Source of the DNA: Nitzschia sp. DOCU1
Lineage: Eukaryota > Bacillariophyta > Bacillariophyceae > Bacillariales > Bacillariaceae
Assembly: GCA_951394045.1 (NCBI GenBank)
Contig: OX595990.1
Location: 1,488,001 to 1,552,000, forward strand
Length of the DNA: 64,000 nucleotides
Direction: 5' to 3'
A program made the position numbers and the translations under genes. Below the pieces are notes generated by a model that worked only from the letters and a program-made list of their open reading frames with translations, ran no database searches and was not told where the DNA came from. Below, piece after piece: positions 16,402-27,259 of the stretch (position 1 is the stretch's first letter; the number at the start of each line of letters is the position of its first letter).

Positions 16402-17605
16402 CGTAAAGAATGAGCCTGATGAAGAGCACCATGAGACTACCGGTAGAAAACGGGCATGGGTCGACTAATCGACTCACTCGTTCGTCGGTGTTTGACTTTC
16501 TCGACAACAACAAGCTGGAGGTCGTTCGGAATAGGCAACAAAGACGATGACTGCCGACGTGGTGGACGTGGAGACTGAGCTCGTCTGGATCTAAAAGCAA
16601 GGTTGCCATCGGACCGGCACTCGATCTTCTTGTTGTAGTAGAAATTATCCCCAATGGTCATCCTGACGAGATCTAACAAACCATGGTGTGGGCATATCTG
16701 CTTTCCGTTCCATGCACGTGCTGGGAACATGGCGAAATTTTCCTCTCCGTACAGTCGAGCAGATGGATTTGTTTGCAATTTCCGTGCTGACTGCGGTTCT
16801 CGGGAATGAGCCGAAGAAAACGCATGACTTCGACTGCCTTGATCATGGCAGTATTGAACGGTGTGTTCTTGGGGTGCGTGGCTGTGAAAGCGGATAGATC
16901 CTTGCGTGGCGAAAGAGAAACTGAACTTCAAGGTATGGTTGAACTTTCCTTCGAAGTATAACTGATCGATTTATCAATTGAGCAATGGGCGAATTTACCT
17001 AGTTATCCAGTACGTACCGGGAAGGAACATGGGGAAATAATCCGATCTTGCTACGATGCATGTGACGACAAATCACGTGGTAATGAACCGAGAGAAACCA
17101 ATGTCCATTAGACAGCTGGCACAGTTTGGTTCCCCGGGAAGGGATGGCGGGCGTGAGACTTCGGAAAGCGCTGAAGTTCACCACCTTCTCATCGCGTCAA
17201 GTGACGCAATCACCGTCTACTTTCTATTTAGGGGTTGTCTAAGTATTTTTAAAATCATTAATTGAATATCCGAAGGGATGGAATGGCCGCCGTTAAGCGA
17301 AGCCTAACCACCCATCATCGCTCGAGGGAGAATTCGCCGTGCCCACATATGTATACGGCAAGAATTTGTATCCCAAGGAAGCAACAACCACGAAATCAAC
17401 CCTTGTGGTTCGTTCTCTACAGGAAAGCTGCGTGGGAACACTACCAAGCACCACTTGTGGTGCCGTGTAGCGCCGCACATGCACCTCATGCAAACAGCAG
17501 CAACATAAAAAACGAACCAAAAGTTGACAGGAGGTATTATTCCCACCAAAGCAAGCATCTTCCAAACATTTCATTCCTTTAGGTATTCAAACAAACAAAT
17601 ATACA

Positions 17606-19161
17606 ATGCAAACATCAAGGGCAAAACCGGAGAGCGACTTCGGCTTCACTTCTTATTTCCTGGAGAAGATATCGGAATTGCCGGCTGACAGTTGCGGCAA
17701 CCGAATTCAAGGGCAAAATATCGATGACATGGATAGTTACGAGAGGCAGAGAGCGTTCAATATGAACTTTGAAAGCTCTGTTTCCTTCCCTTCCAAACTT
17801 TACAAGTGCCTCGTGGATGCAGAGACGAAAGGATTCACTGATGTGATATCATGGCAGCCCGATGGGGCATCGTTCAAGGTTCACAACCAAGAACGCTTTG
17901 TGAATGACATTCTACCTTTGTATTTTGGAGCAATTAAGTTCAAGTCTTGGCAGAGACAGTTAAACCTGTATGGCTTCACAAGAGTCCACAAGGGCTTGAC
18001 AAGAGGAAGCTACACACATGATCACTTCGTGCGAGGCAGAAAGTCGCTTTCGCTCGAAATCTCGAGGCAGAAGTGGACCAACACAAACACCTTGGGTTCG
18101 TCTGTGGTCATGCCCAAGGATTCGGTACGTCGCAATTATGTTGGTTCTCTTACCTTCTTTCGTTGTGCCAGACTTCTCACCTCTTGGATCCTTTATCTGT
18201 ACAGGATTGCATGACCGACTACACTCCCTATAACGTCCCCTACGCGAATGTTCAGGGGAACATGTCGCAGTTCAAGGCGAAGGACGGTTTTGTTGGCAAC
18301 TTTTTAGACGGTCTAAAGGGCCCGGCCTGGCAAAACGACATCTTGGTCGACAGAGGTAATCTCTCGGGAGCGCCCAGCGCCCCAATGTTCGAAGTGGGCA
18401 CGAACTATTCTGGCTCTGACCGGGAAGTCATGCCCGTGGATATGGATTCATTGAGCGTTGATTCGGGTACGTCAGCCGTGATGCCTTCGGCCGAAGAACT
18501 TTCATTCTTGCTTGATTTTGATGAAAGGCAAATGTCCAAGGATCGAAAGATGACAACCAAAGGCCACGGGTCATTGGCAAACCAGAGCCAGGCATCTCAA
18601 TTTCAGATGAATGATTTTGGACAAGGCAACTATGGTATCAATTCTAACTCGCTGCAGGTCATCGCGAACACACTGCCTCCTGCATGTGATCTCACCGATC
18701 TCTCGGTAGGAGACAACGCATCGCAAGCTTCTAGCGTGATGTATCCGCAAGAAGCCACGTCGTCGGCCTCGACTGCCACTCCTACGTCGAGCGAACCACG
18801 AAGTTTTCCGTGGAAGCTTCACGAGATGCTAAGTGAGGTTGAGAGTAATGGCTTCCAAGATATTATATCTTGGGAACCGGACGGCATGTCATTCAAGGTG
18901 CATGACTGTCGATTATTCGTGGAGAAGGTAATGCCTCTGTACTTCGATCAGTCAAGATATGAATCCTTCCGAAGACAGTTGCGAAAGTACGGATTCTCAA
19001 GGCTGCATAAGGACAGATATCGGGGTGCCTATCACCACAAGCACTTTCAAAAGGCCAATAAGTCATTATGCAAATACATTTCGAGAGGAAACAAGGGAGA
19101 CAAGATGGAAAAATCCATGGCGAAAGAAGCCATCTCTCAGCGTTCGTCCGAAAAGAAGTAA
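17606..19161 (+). CDS. Heat-shock-factor-type transcription factor with two DNA-binding domains
   Basis: The exons are 17606-18124 and 18205-19161, joined in frame across an 80-bp intron (GTACGT...ACAG), giving 491 residues. The first HSF-type winged-helix domain (about 59-155) runs from SFPSKLYKCLV to the recognition helix SWQRQLNLYGF. The second (about 373-470) runs from SFPWKLHEML to SFRRQLRKYGF. Both keep the W-P-D-G turn (SWQPDG, SWEPDG). Between them lies a Ser/Asp-rich, probably disordered linker of more than 200 residues. I see no heptad HR-A/B trimerisation domain after either copy, so two domains in one chain might replace oligomerisation. The nuclear role is inferred from the family. 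The targets are unknown. Confidence 0.9.
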
Positions 19162-19819
19162 GCGACACATGCTTTGCTTTGGGTAACAATTCACGACAGC
19201 CCATCCTTCCACTTTAGGCATCTTATGTAGATATATCGACTGGCACATTCTGTATAATTCGTGTACCTGCATACTGGCCTAAAGTAAAACAAACTTCATA
19301 TTTCCGCTTCTACTTCAGAGATTTTCAGCCTTTGGCCAAATCGGTAATGTCGAGGCAGCCCGTGAAGTATATAGGTACTCTTCCTCGTGCATACTGTAGC
19401 AGCAGGATCGCAAGTACTACTCAGAACTCTGATGAGAATGGCAGCTCTTCACATGCCACCCGTGGAGACAAATAGTCAATAGTATGATAAATACAGACAG
19501 TCCCCGTCAAGGAAATGCAGGAGTGCGGTGTCCCAACGGCAACGAGCCGGGAGTAATCGGGCTAGTCGTCTTGACGCTGAGAAGTCGCGAGATGGCCTCG
19601 CGTCGCGCGTCTCGGCGTCGATCACGATATCGCATATCTTTTTCATCAGCACACATCATTTGTCTCGGGAACAACAACATCCGCAATCTTTACATTCTTC
19701 TTGCGTTGCCCCGAAGCTTGTTACGCTGCTTTCCTGTTGTCTTGTTGATTGGTGTTCCAGGGGAGAGAGGGATGCTGGGTTTTTCTTTGATTTCTGGTGG
19801 TTCGAAACGCGACAGAACG
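19162..19819. other. Intergenic region upstream of the proteasome-like gene
   Basis: No separate gene recognised. The proteasome frame is open upstream to an ATG at 19484, but translation from there would bury the signal peptide, so 19820 is preferred. Confidence 0.4.
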
Positions 19820-20680
19820 ATGCCAATCCGACGACCGATACACGCAGTCATCCATGCCTCGCTATTGGTTGTTTGGCTCCTATGTGTGCCCCTCGAGGTG
19901 CAAGGCCAGCAATCGAATCCATTTGAAATCACGGGGGGCTCAATTTTGGCAATGGCAGGAAAGGATTCAGTAGCTGTTGCGGTGGATAAACGTTTTGGTA
20001 GCGGTGCACAGGTACGGTCAGAATTTGGCGCGGCTTCCACAGCTGCTGGTATACCAGGGAAGCTGGTATCATGTCATGACTCATAGATGCACTTCATTCA
20101 TTCCGATTTTTTCTAGATGGTAAATGTGGCACCGCGTCATGTTTGGATACCACAGCCCAGATTGATGGTAGCCTTTGTAGGGCTCGACGGCGATGTCCAG
20201 TCGCTCTACGAATCCCTGCAAAATGAAGTCAACAACAAGTTGACCAGGGCACTTGGATTCGAGGTGATTCCAAAGGACGGTATTGCGGACGTTTCTCGTC
20301 TGAGAAGAATTTCGCCACAGGCGTTAGCTTCCCTAACCAGCCATGTCCTCTACCAAAACCGGGGTCGATTCATTGTGCAGCCATTAATCGCTGGGCTCAA
20401 AGAAGGGTCGGGGGCACCCTATTTGTGTGGAATGGATATGCTCGGAGCTCAATCGATTTCGACCTCCTTTGTTTGTTCCGGGATGGCCTCGGATTCTTTG
20501 TATGGCACGGCAGAAGCCTTTTGGAGACCTGATCTGAAACCGGACGAGTTGGTCGAGGCATGTGGGAAAGCCTTTCAGAGCGCTTTGGAGCGTGACTGCC
20601 TGAGTGGATATGGTGCCATGGTTTATTTGATAACCAAAGACAGCATTACAGAGTACGATTTGGCAAGCAGGAACGACTAG
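19820..20680 (+). CDS. Proteasome subunit beta type-3-like protein with a signal peptide
   Basis: The exons are 19820-20011 and 20117-20680 (105-bp intron), giving 251 residues against about 205 for usual beta-3. From ITGGSILAMAGKDSVAVAVD onward the protein follows PSMB3 (yeast Pup3). The splice reads GAQ|MV as in the human AQMV, and later come PLIAGL, SGMASDSLYG and LSGYGAMVYLI. Beta-3 is a structural, non-proteolytic 20S subunit. Ahead of the conserved start is a strongly hydrophobic stretch (HASLLVVWLLCVPLEVQG) that reads as a signal peptide with cleavage near VQG-QQ. I see no diatom plastid ASAFAP motif. It may be a paralogue acting outside the cytosol, or translation may start elsewhere. 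The sequence is more diverged than expected for a core subunit. Confidence 0.8.
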
Positions 20681-21057
20681 AGGTTAGAACGCCGAAAATG
20701 ACGGTGAAAGGTAGCCCGCCTCCACCTTTGTCAAATAATCACGAATGCGTGAGATTCAGCCTGTGAAGCAGAGCGAGACGAACAACGCATATCCGAAAAA
20801 GTTGGAACGATTTTGGAGATGGCGTGGCGAGAAAGGTCTCGATACAGGCGTCCCGACCAGCTCCCCGGCGCATTCCCAGTCAGACCCAGACAACTTGTAG
20901 ATCCCAAAATTAACAATTTCAGTAGATTTTTATTTTTAATTTACCACTTGCAGCAGTTTCCGCCAAGAATCCCTTTTGACGTATTCGAGGAATCCATCAA
21001 CGCTCCGACACTCTACTCTGAATAAATTACCCAAATACGTCATTCCAAGACTCTTCT
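20681..21057. other. Convergent 3' intergenic region
   Basis: 377 bp between the stops of the proteasome-like gene and thioredoxin. Nothing recognised. Confidence 0.4.
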
Positions 21058-21467
21058 TTACTTGTGCTGGGCAACCTTTCGTTCCAGGGTATCCTTATCT
21101 GCGCCCATCATTTCGTCCACCTTGACGCCCCCCTTGTAAAAGTGGAACGTTGGCATGGCTTGGATCCCACAAGTGGCGGCGACATCATCTGCATCGTCCA
21201 CGTCCACCTTGACAAATTCGGCTTCTGGTGTTTTGGCAGCAAGTGCCTCGAAAATGGGACCAATGAAACGGCACGGACCACACCTACAATCGTCAATATA
21301 AAAGCAGAAAACCAATGAGAAACGACCATTCCACGACTCTTTGGTGGCCTCTGGCCTCGACAGACGTATAACACGTACCACGACGCGGTGAAATCAATAA
21401 CAACGAGCTTGGTCTTGGAGAGTTCCAAGATTTCATTGTATTCGGTCATGTTCTTGAGGTACTTCAT
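21058..21467 (-). CDS. Thioredoxin, cytosolic type
   Basis: Exon 1 is 21467-21379 and exon 2 is 21283-21058. The 95-bp intron (GTACGT...GTAG) falls within the tryptophan codon of the active site, and joining gives 104 residues. The active site is WCGPC. VVIDFTASW precedes it, and the conserved cis-proline segment AMPTFHFYKGG follows. The length and the absence of any presequence fit an h-type cytosolic thioredoxin that reduces protein disulphides using thioredoxin reductase. Start at 21467, before KYLKNMTEYN. Confidence 0.93.
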
Positions 21468-21991
21468 TTTGGATGGATTTGGTGTCTCAAGGGAGAGAAA
21501 GAAAGAAGGAAGTAAAAGGTATGTTGGTCTTGGGTTGCTGTTTTTATGACGAGATGAGGAAGAATCTCTCTCGTCACGGAACGGTTCCGATCTTGCCTCT
21601 TTTGGGCGATCCCCCGATGAGCCGCGATTCCTTCGGTCCATCCCGCCCTTCGCTCTTGTACACTGGCCCGAGTCTGTTTTGGGTGGGTATCCGTACTGCT
21701 TTCTACGTGATGTCAACGGTTATGGGCACGTCTCACCCCCTTTCCGACACGTTTCGCCCCCTTTCTGACGTGGCTTTCCTCTCCTAAAAATTTAGGGGAT
21801 ATTCGAAAAAAGAGCGCGAAACGCATTTTGCGCGCGAAGGATGGATTTGATTCGTGGTGGAAGTGTCTCCCACCAAAAGAGCACCCATGGATTTTTTCGA
21901 CCGTTGCGCACCTCCTTCCTCTTGTCTCTCCTCATCGAACTACTCGCCTTCAGAAAAAGAAACGATAGCATTTCACCACCCAAGAAAAATC
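21468..21991. other. Divergent promoter region
   Basis: 524 bp between thioredoxin (-) and a membrane protein gene (+). No gene recognised. The membrane-protein frame is open upstream of 21992 but lacks a conserved start. Confidence 0.4.
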
Positions 21992-22747
21992 ATGCCGGAC
22001 GATCATCTTCAGCAACCTCTCATCCTTCCTGGGGATCATGAGGACGAGGAGAAGGCCTGTCGTCAAACTGTTCCTTTGACGAAGCGATCATCCAGTCGTT
22101 GCGCGGCTGGCATTGCCGTGGCATTGTTGGCAGGAGGATTTCTACTCGCATTCTTCTTCCTCGAATCCTGTCCTCTGGTTGCCTTCAAGCACAAGACTCG
22201 TCATGGTCATGTCAATTACCAAGCCACGCTCAAGAAAAACCAGCAAATTGAATACGCACGAGAGTTCACCGCACCGTGCGACTACGGCATTCTAGTCTTT
22301 AATGTCGGGCCCGCCCGAAACTATTTGCCTTATTTTTACGATATTTATCAGGATGCCTACGTCTTTTCCAACAACAAAAAGATGTGCTGGGCGTATCCGG
22401 AATATCGTGGTATCCAAAAGGGACCTTTCCCCTGGTGGGTATCGGGTGATCCAACGTCCTTTGATGTGCCATTGGGAAAGACGCCAGTGAAAATTAGCAA
22501 TCGCATTGTCCGGCCTGCAGACGCCAAGAATTTTACAGCCACCAAGGGTGGGGACTTTTTGATTATTGGACGTGGAAAATTCTATACTCCCTTCTTTTAT
22601 CAATCCTTAAAGTCTCAAATCAACAGCTGGGGGGCGAATGATGGTGATGAACACGAATTTGGAGACTTTGGAAACGTCTTGGAAAATCTTACATTGGCTT
22701 ACGTAGATGACTGGGAAGGCGCTGGAGAATTCGAAATCATGGCTTAA
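21992..22747 (+). CDS. Type II membrane protein of unknown function
   Basis: 251 residues from the ATG at 21992. A short acidic then basic cytosolic tail (MPDDHLQQPLILPGDHEDEE, later LTKRSSSR) precedes one membrane segment (AAGIAVALLAGGFLLAFFFL). The rest would be lumenal or extracellular, with YLPYFYDIYQDAYVFS, a WAYPEYRG stretch and two likely N-glycosylation sequons (NFTA, NLTL). I recognise no catalytic motif. The stop is 62 bp from that of the convergent LanC-like gene. ATGs further upstream in frame are possible but less convincing. Confidence 0.65.
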   Translation: MPDDHLQQPLILPGDHEDEEKACRQTVPLTKRSSSRCAAGIAVALLAGGFLLAFFFLESCPLVAFKHKTRHGHVNYQATLKKNQQIEYAREFTAPCDYGILVFNVGPARNYLPYFYDIYQDAYVFSNNKKMCWAYPEYRGIQKGPFPWWVSGDPTSFDVPLGKTPVKISNRIVRPADAKNFTATKGGDFLIIGRGKFYTPFFYQSLKSQINSWGANDGDEHEFGDFGNVLENLTLAYVDDWEGAGEFEIMA

Positions 22748-22809
22748 TAGAAGACAGAAATGAAAGTGACTACTATCGCCAAACTTGCAACCGATCTTGT
22801 CGAGTCGCC

Positions 22810-24201
22810 TCATGAAAAATCGTACAGTGGAAAGCCACCAGAACTTATTGATGATTCGTCCAAACATGTAGCAGCAAAATCTAGTAAAAACGTACACAAT
22901 CCAGCTGCTCCTTCGTACAACGAATAGGGACGATCCGGAGTACTCTCCAGATCACGGAAATGTGTTGTGGCGAAGTTGGCGTATTGCAAGGCACGCGCTT
23001 TCCATTTGCGAGACGACTCGAGCATGCTTCGTTTCTTGGTAGCGTGAGCCAGGCAAAGCAAAGTATATCCGTTGCCCGAAATACCATGGCAGAGCCCCAC
23101 ACCTTTTCGTAAAAGTCCTCGAGGCCAAATCACGCTTTCCGCGATTTTTTCCGCGGCGTGAAGAAATTGGGGGTCGTCGAATACTTGACTAGCCTTGATC
23201 AAGAGCAAGCAATGACCGGTAGCACCATGGCACCAATGTACCAAACGATCCGATCTTGTACTCGGGGGTTGCTCCGAGAGTGATGAGATGAGATTACCGG
23301 AAGAATGTTCCAGGGACGCCAGCGACGATATCGTCTCCTTGACCTTGTCTAAGATGTGTGGTAGTTTGGCCTGGACCAGATCCCACTCTTTCATTCTTAG
23401 ATGCAAAAGAGAATGCAAGATCCCGACTACGCCGTGTGCTGCCCCCAAGTAGTTTTTACCATGCCATTGCCAAAGTAGTGGGAGCCTGCCGACCATCGCC
23501 GTGTGTTTGACGGCATGATGGGCCTCTTTCAATCCTTCCTGTAAAATGTCAATGGCCGTCTGAACCAGAAATTCACTGCCCAGGTCTGGTAGATCCAGCT
23601 CCTTTCTCAAAAAGAAAACCACCGCCATGGCTCCCGCCCGGCCGTACAATACTTCGCATTCTTCTCTAGCTAGGGATTGGCATTTTCTTGACAGCTCGTC
23701 TACGATGCTCTTTGCGGTAATTTCCCACGACAGGGGAGACGACGGGGAGAATACGGACGTCTTTGTTTCTGGCGTCCCTTCTTGTCGCAACTTTTCAATG
23801 ACCGTCACTAGGGAAAGTGCACCTATTCTCCGACTTTCCAGAAGCGTAACTCGTCCTCGCTCGTCACTGGCTTGCTCGAGCGCGTACATAGCCGCATCGT
23901 AAGCTTGTTGGCGGAGCTTCTTGGATTTTGTGGGCTCCTTGCTGCCATAATAATGGGCCAGTCTTACTCGCACATATACATGAGGACCCAGTCCTCCACA
24001 ATACAAGGATCCCCGTCGTGAGGAGTTGTCCACACAGTGCGTCGCCAGCGTTTCACAAGTATCTAGCAGCTTGTCAGGTGTAAGTTGGAGTGCCTCGTCT
24101 TCAGAGCAGATAGAGGAGAGCGGAAAACATCGCGATAGGTCCACACTCATTCGATTCTTGTTTTGTGCAGTGATGACCAACGATGAGAACTCTTGAAACA
24201 A
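22810..24201 (-). CDS. LanC-like protein (LANCL family)
   Basis: 463 residues in one exon with the repeated GxxG pattern of the LanC alpha/alpha toroid: YGRAGAM, AAHGVVGIL, WCHGATGHC, LCHGISGNGY and LYEGAAGL. Cys in WCHG (about 320) and Cys-His in LCHG (about 368) match the zinc ligands of bacterial LanC and human LANCL1/2. Eukaryotic LANCL proteins bind glutathione and add it to dehydroamino acids in damaged proteins. The match to LANCL1 continues to the end (PYSLYEGAAG, FPLYDF). The start at 24201 is the first in-frame ATG; one at 24150 (MSVDL) is as good. The gene is divergent from the LRR gene. Confidence 0.88.
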   Translation of the reverse strand: MFQEFSSLVITAQNKNRMSVDLSRCFPLSSICSEDEALQLTPDKLLDTCETLATHCVDNSSRRGSLYCGGLGPHVYVRVRLAHYYGSKEPTKSKKLRQQAYDAAMYALEQASDERGRVTLLESRRIGALSLVTVIEKLRQEGTPETKTSVFSPSSPLSWEITAKSIVDELSRKCQSLAREECEVLYGRAGAMAVVFFLRKELDLPDLGSEFLVQTAIDILQEGLKEAHHAVKHTAMVGRLPLLWQWHGKNYLGAAHGVVGILHSLLHLRMKEWDLVQAKLPHILDKVKETISSLASLEHSSGNLISSLSEQPPSTRSDRLVHWCHGATGHCLLLIKASQVFDDPQFLHAAEKIAESVIWPRGLLRKGVGLCHGISGNGYTLLCLAHATKKRSMLESSRKWKARALQYANFATTHFRDLESTPDRPYSLYEGAAGLCTFLLDFAATCLDESSISSGGFPLYDFS

Positions 24202-24718
24202 CGAGTTCTGATTGTGCTTCTTCTTGTATGATAGTTCCAGAAAGGCAGGGATAAGGCCCGGCGGAATGGGTTTTGCTTATTACACCGCCGGCTGTGGCAC
24301 AATATGGAAATGTGCGAGAATGGCGAAAAGGAGCGTGCTCCAAGAGTTGCAGTGATCGACATCGTCTTTACCTCTGGAAGAGGAAGGGAAACGACGAGAG
24401 GTGCGGCAACACAAAACGAAAAAAGGACAAAAATATATCACGATTCGCCAAAAAGGCGGGGGATCTCAATATTGAGTCGACTGAGTCATCTTTCAGACAA
24501 ACGAACGCGTTGTGAGGCAGTTCGCGGCTTTTAGCACGATGACGCTGTTGGGATTTTCAATCAGTCATCACATACATGATTGCGTCTTGGATTGTACATT
24601 CTTGTTGTCTGCTTGCGCCTACTTTCCGAAGGCGCTACCGGTAGTTACATTTGGACTGACTCGGTTGTCGTGTGAATAGAAAGCATGAAATAAGAGAGAA
24701 ACCTACGAATATCGGAAA
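24202..24718. other. Divergent promoter region
   Basis: 517 bp shared by the LanC-like (-) and LRR (+) genes. Short open frames only. Confidence 0.4.
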
Positions 24719-26080
24719 ATGGTCGAGCAAGTCAAAGATTTCGGTGATGGTGGGCCCCTTCGGGTCGACGATGAATCGTTAGAGGACGATGTTGCTGCAG
24801 GCGGCAATGGTGACGAGGCAGGCCCCTGTCGTTCTTCTTCGAAGGCCTTGACAAACCGTCTCGATAAATTTGCTCTCAAATATGGGCAAATTTCTGTGGT
24901 CGATCAAGACGATCAAACAGCAATGTTGTCGTTCCATGGCTGGTGGTCCATTGAGACAAATGCGGCGATTCTAGCCGACCTGTCAGCTCTGGGAGAGCAT
25001 GCGGACTCTTGTGTTTCCCTTCAGCTGAAAGATGTAAACTTTGAGAGTTTCGAGTTTGGCAAGGCGATCATTTCCAGCCTTCCGAACTGTCAACATTTGA
25101 ATCTTGGAATGTGCCTTGGATCGAACTTGGACGCGTTTGTGGAGTCTAGTCTGCTGCACTTGCCTCATTTGCAAAAGCTGACTTTTACGGGCTCTGCCTG
25201 GAGTCTTCGGTCTTTTCCTCCTGGATGCAGCCTGAAAGAGATCCACCTCGAGAACTGCCGATTTGAATCTGCAGAAGTCGTTCAGGGACTCTCTTATGGA
25301 CTTGAAAGCTGCAATACACTGGAAACGGTCAAAATCGCTCACTGTCGATTACGTGATAATGATCTCAAGGTCATTATTAAATGCCTGCCTAAATTAGTGC
25401 ATACCCTGGATCTGGCGGGCAACTACTGCCGATCCGAGGCAGCCGCTGCCTTGGCTGGAATTCTGCTCCGCGACGATTGCGCCCTGAAAACGGTCAACCT
25501 GACCAACCAACGTCCTGGAGAATGTGGTGGGAGTCTCGATCTTTCGCTGCTTGGCTTGGCGATCGTATCGAACACTTCTCTTATGAATTTGGACCTGTCC
25601 TTCAACATGCTCTCCAATTTGGATATTCAAAACCTCGTGGCAGCGCTCGTGAAGAACCAGACGTTGCGTTCAATCAACTTGATGAGCAATGTCCTTGATG
25701 ATAGGTCCATGCAACTCATCGGAAAGTACCTACCACGAATGTGTGGTCTCAATCGTCTAAACGTCATGGCCAACCGATTTGGAGAAACTGGAGCAGATGC
25801 TTTGTTACGAGGCTTACGAACAAATGTATACTTGTGCGACCTCGCAATGCCGCGTGGATTCGTGGCTTCGGAAACAATCGACTTCTATTTGGCTCTTAAT
25901 TATGGCGGGCGTCGACTTTTACACCCAATCTCTTCGTCCCCGGCCATCCCATGTCCCCTGGCACTGTGGGCCCTCGTGCTTGACAGGGTCAATCGACGCT
26001 ACACGAACGCAAACGAAACCCGGGCCGCAACCATTTTTCATTTGCTTCAAGGGCCGGTGATCTTTGGAAAACGCACTTGA
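24719..26080 (+). CDS. Leucine-rich-repeat protein, RNI type
   Basis: 453 residues, single exon. After an acidic N-terminus come ribonuclease-inhibitor-like repeats through about residues 100-380: LQLKDVNF, HLNLGMCL, KEIHLENCRF, HTLDLAGNYC, MNLDLSFNML, RSINLMSNVL and NRLNVMANRF. The C-terminal segment IDFYLALNYGGRRLL, followed by a LWALVL and AATIFHLLQ helix, is a tail I recognise from a large LRR family in diatoms. There is no signal peptide or membrane segment, so it is probably cytosolic. LRR proteins bind other proteins. The partner is unknown. Confidence 0.8.
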   Translation: MVEQVKDFGDGGPLRVDDESLEDDVAAGGNGDEAGPCRSSSKALTNRLDKFALKYGQISVVDQDDQTAMLSFHGWWSIETNAAILADLSALGEHADSCVSLQLKDVNFESFEFGKAIISSLPNCQHLNLGMCLGSNLDAFVESSLLHLPHLQKLTFTGSAWSLRSFPPGCSLKEIHLENCRFESAEVVQGLSYGLESCNTLETVKIAHCRLRDNDLKVIIKCLPKLVHTLDLAGNYCRSEAAAALAGILLRDDCALKTVNLTNQRPGECGGSLDLSLLGLAIVSNTSLMNLDLSFNMLSNLDIQNLVAALVKNQTLRSINLMSNVLDDRSMQLIGKYLPRMCGLNRLNVMANRFGETGADALLRGLRTNVYLCDLAMPRGFVASETIDFYLALNYGGRRLLHPISSSPAIPCPLALWALVLDRVNRRYTNANETRAATIFHLLQGPVIFGKRT

Positions 26081-26141
26081 GAAGACGGCAATATCTCACC
26101 ATAGCTACGGATAACTGGACGGCAGGTGTATGTTTTGCGCC

Positions 26142-26918
26142 TCACCAAACTCGACCTGAATCGATCTGGGTCCCACCACTCAACTGTGAAGCAAGTATGA
26201 GACAAGGAGGTGCTACGAGTTCTATTCACCAGAGAGCATAAACATACCTGGTCTGGTCTCATAAACTCAGAAGCCACTACAATGTAATGGGCGGTATACC
26301 GAAAGTATTTGGAAAGCTTCTCTCGGGCCTCTAAGTCGTCTTTCAGAATGGAGTGTTCGGCCATTGCTGCTTCCATATGCTCTACCCACCGATTTGCTGA
26401 TCGATGCCCAATATTGTAGTTGGCATGCCTTCCTACGAGTCGAGTGTACTTGCCCTTCTTCTTCCTACGACGAGAGACTATGAGATGTCGAATTCGGCAG
26501 GGTGGTAGAGATAGGGCGAGCCGCGACTTACCGGTATAGATCGGGTCCGCCAAACGTCTGAACAAAAAAACGATACTGTTTCAGGGGTCAAATACAAGTC
26601 ATGAGCGCTATTGGATTTTGCATGAATCAAAGTTTAGAATTCCGGCTTGCTCACTTGATTATCGATGGCTTCCGCTTTGCTGCTGCTAGAGAAAATGTTT
26701 AGAAACCAAACAGCTTCCTTATCGTCGAAGATTCGATCATAGAATAATGTTGATAATTGCTCAAACCCTTGTTCACCAATTCGTTGAAACAATGATGGCT
26801 CGAGTTCCAGCGCTCCATTGGATTCTTCTACCGAAACACCAGAATGCTCCAAAGTCTTTCTCTGAAGCTCAAACTTGCTCATTGTTGTTTTAGGAACGAG
26901 ATCATTCGTATTGGCCAA
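26142..26918 (-). CDS. Group II truncated hemoglobin, four exons
   Basis: The exons are 26918-26655, 26575-26532, 26464-26248 and 26183-26142, joined by three GT-AG introns of 79, 67 and 64 bp. The total is 567 nt and 188 residues. The globin fold shows the B-helix FYDRIF (Tyr B10), the conserved FLNIFSSSSK, the E-helix joined across the first splice (DNQ|YRFFVQTFGGP), the proximal histidine in GRHANYNIG, and Trp G8 in NRWVEHM, as in TrHbO proteins. Such globins bind O2, NO or other small ligands in the cytosol or plastid. The last exon codes only a polar 13-residue tail, LSGGTQIDSGRVW. Start 26882 (MSKFEL) is a possible alternative. Splice sites are by eye. Confidence 0.82.
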
Positions 26919-27259
26919 TTTGGTGGTGATGCAGAGCCTGTATTTGTCGACAAAAGGTGAAGTAAATGGGGCCCGTCGTCGAGGGAGATGCTTTCGCCTC
27001 CATTGGCTATTGCATTTCTTCGTAACTGCCGGAAGCAGAAAACGATGTTGGTCGGAAGGATGTCTGTGTGGATGACGTCATGGCGCGCATGCAAGGTGTA
27101 ATCGCGCGCAATGCCAACCGTGGGCTACGGCCCGTAGTATTCATAATAGTAGAACGCCGACGAACGAACTCGATCTTCTTCGTAGCACCTCGCGATCTTT
27201 AGTGGTGAGAAGAGCAGCAAGGAAGAAGAGACGAAAGATAAGTTGGCAAGAAACTAAGG
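26919..27259. other. Intergenic region upstream of the hemoglobin gene
   Basis: 341 bp holding the likely hemoglobin promoter. Nothing recognised apart from short GCGC-rich stretches near 27080-27110. Confidence 0.35.

Larger units (their letters stand above)
14803..17605. other. Gene-poor region with small hairpins and diverged duplications
   Basis: No recognisable gene was found in 2.8 kb. Contents: a diverged copy near 15070-15130 of the amidase 3' end at 14725-14790; AT-rich TCAAAT/ATTCAA runs at 15610-15720; two diverged copies of an approximately 95-bp segment (about 15958-16055 and 16082-16185); and four TGCGGAC hairpins listed separately. Minus-strand frames at 16292-16931 are open but match nothing that I know. 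Confidence 0.45.

Noticed and set aside
16437..16931. 164-residue minus-strand frame in the hairpin region
   Set aside because: No family recognised, and the neighbouring frame at 16292-16654 reads through the hairpins, arguing against coding.
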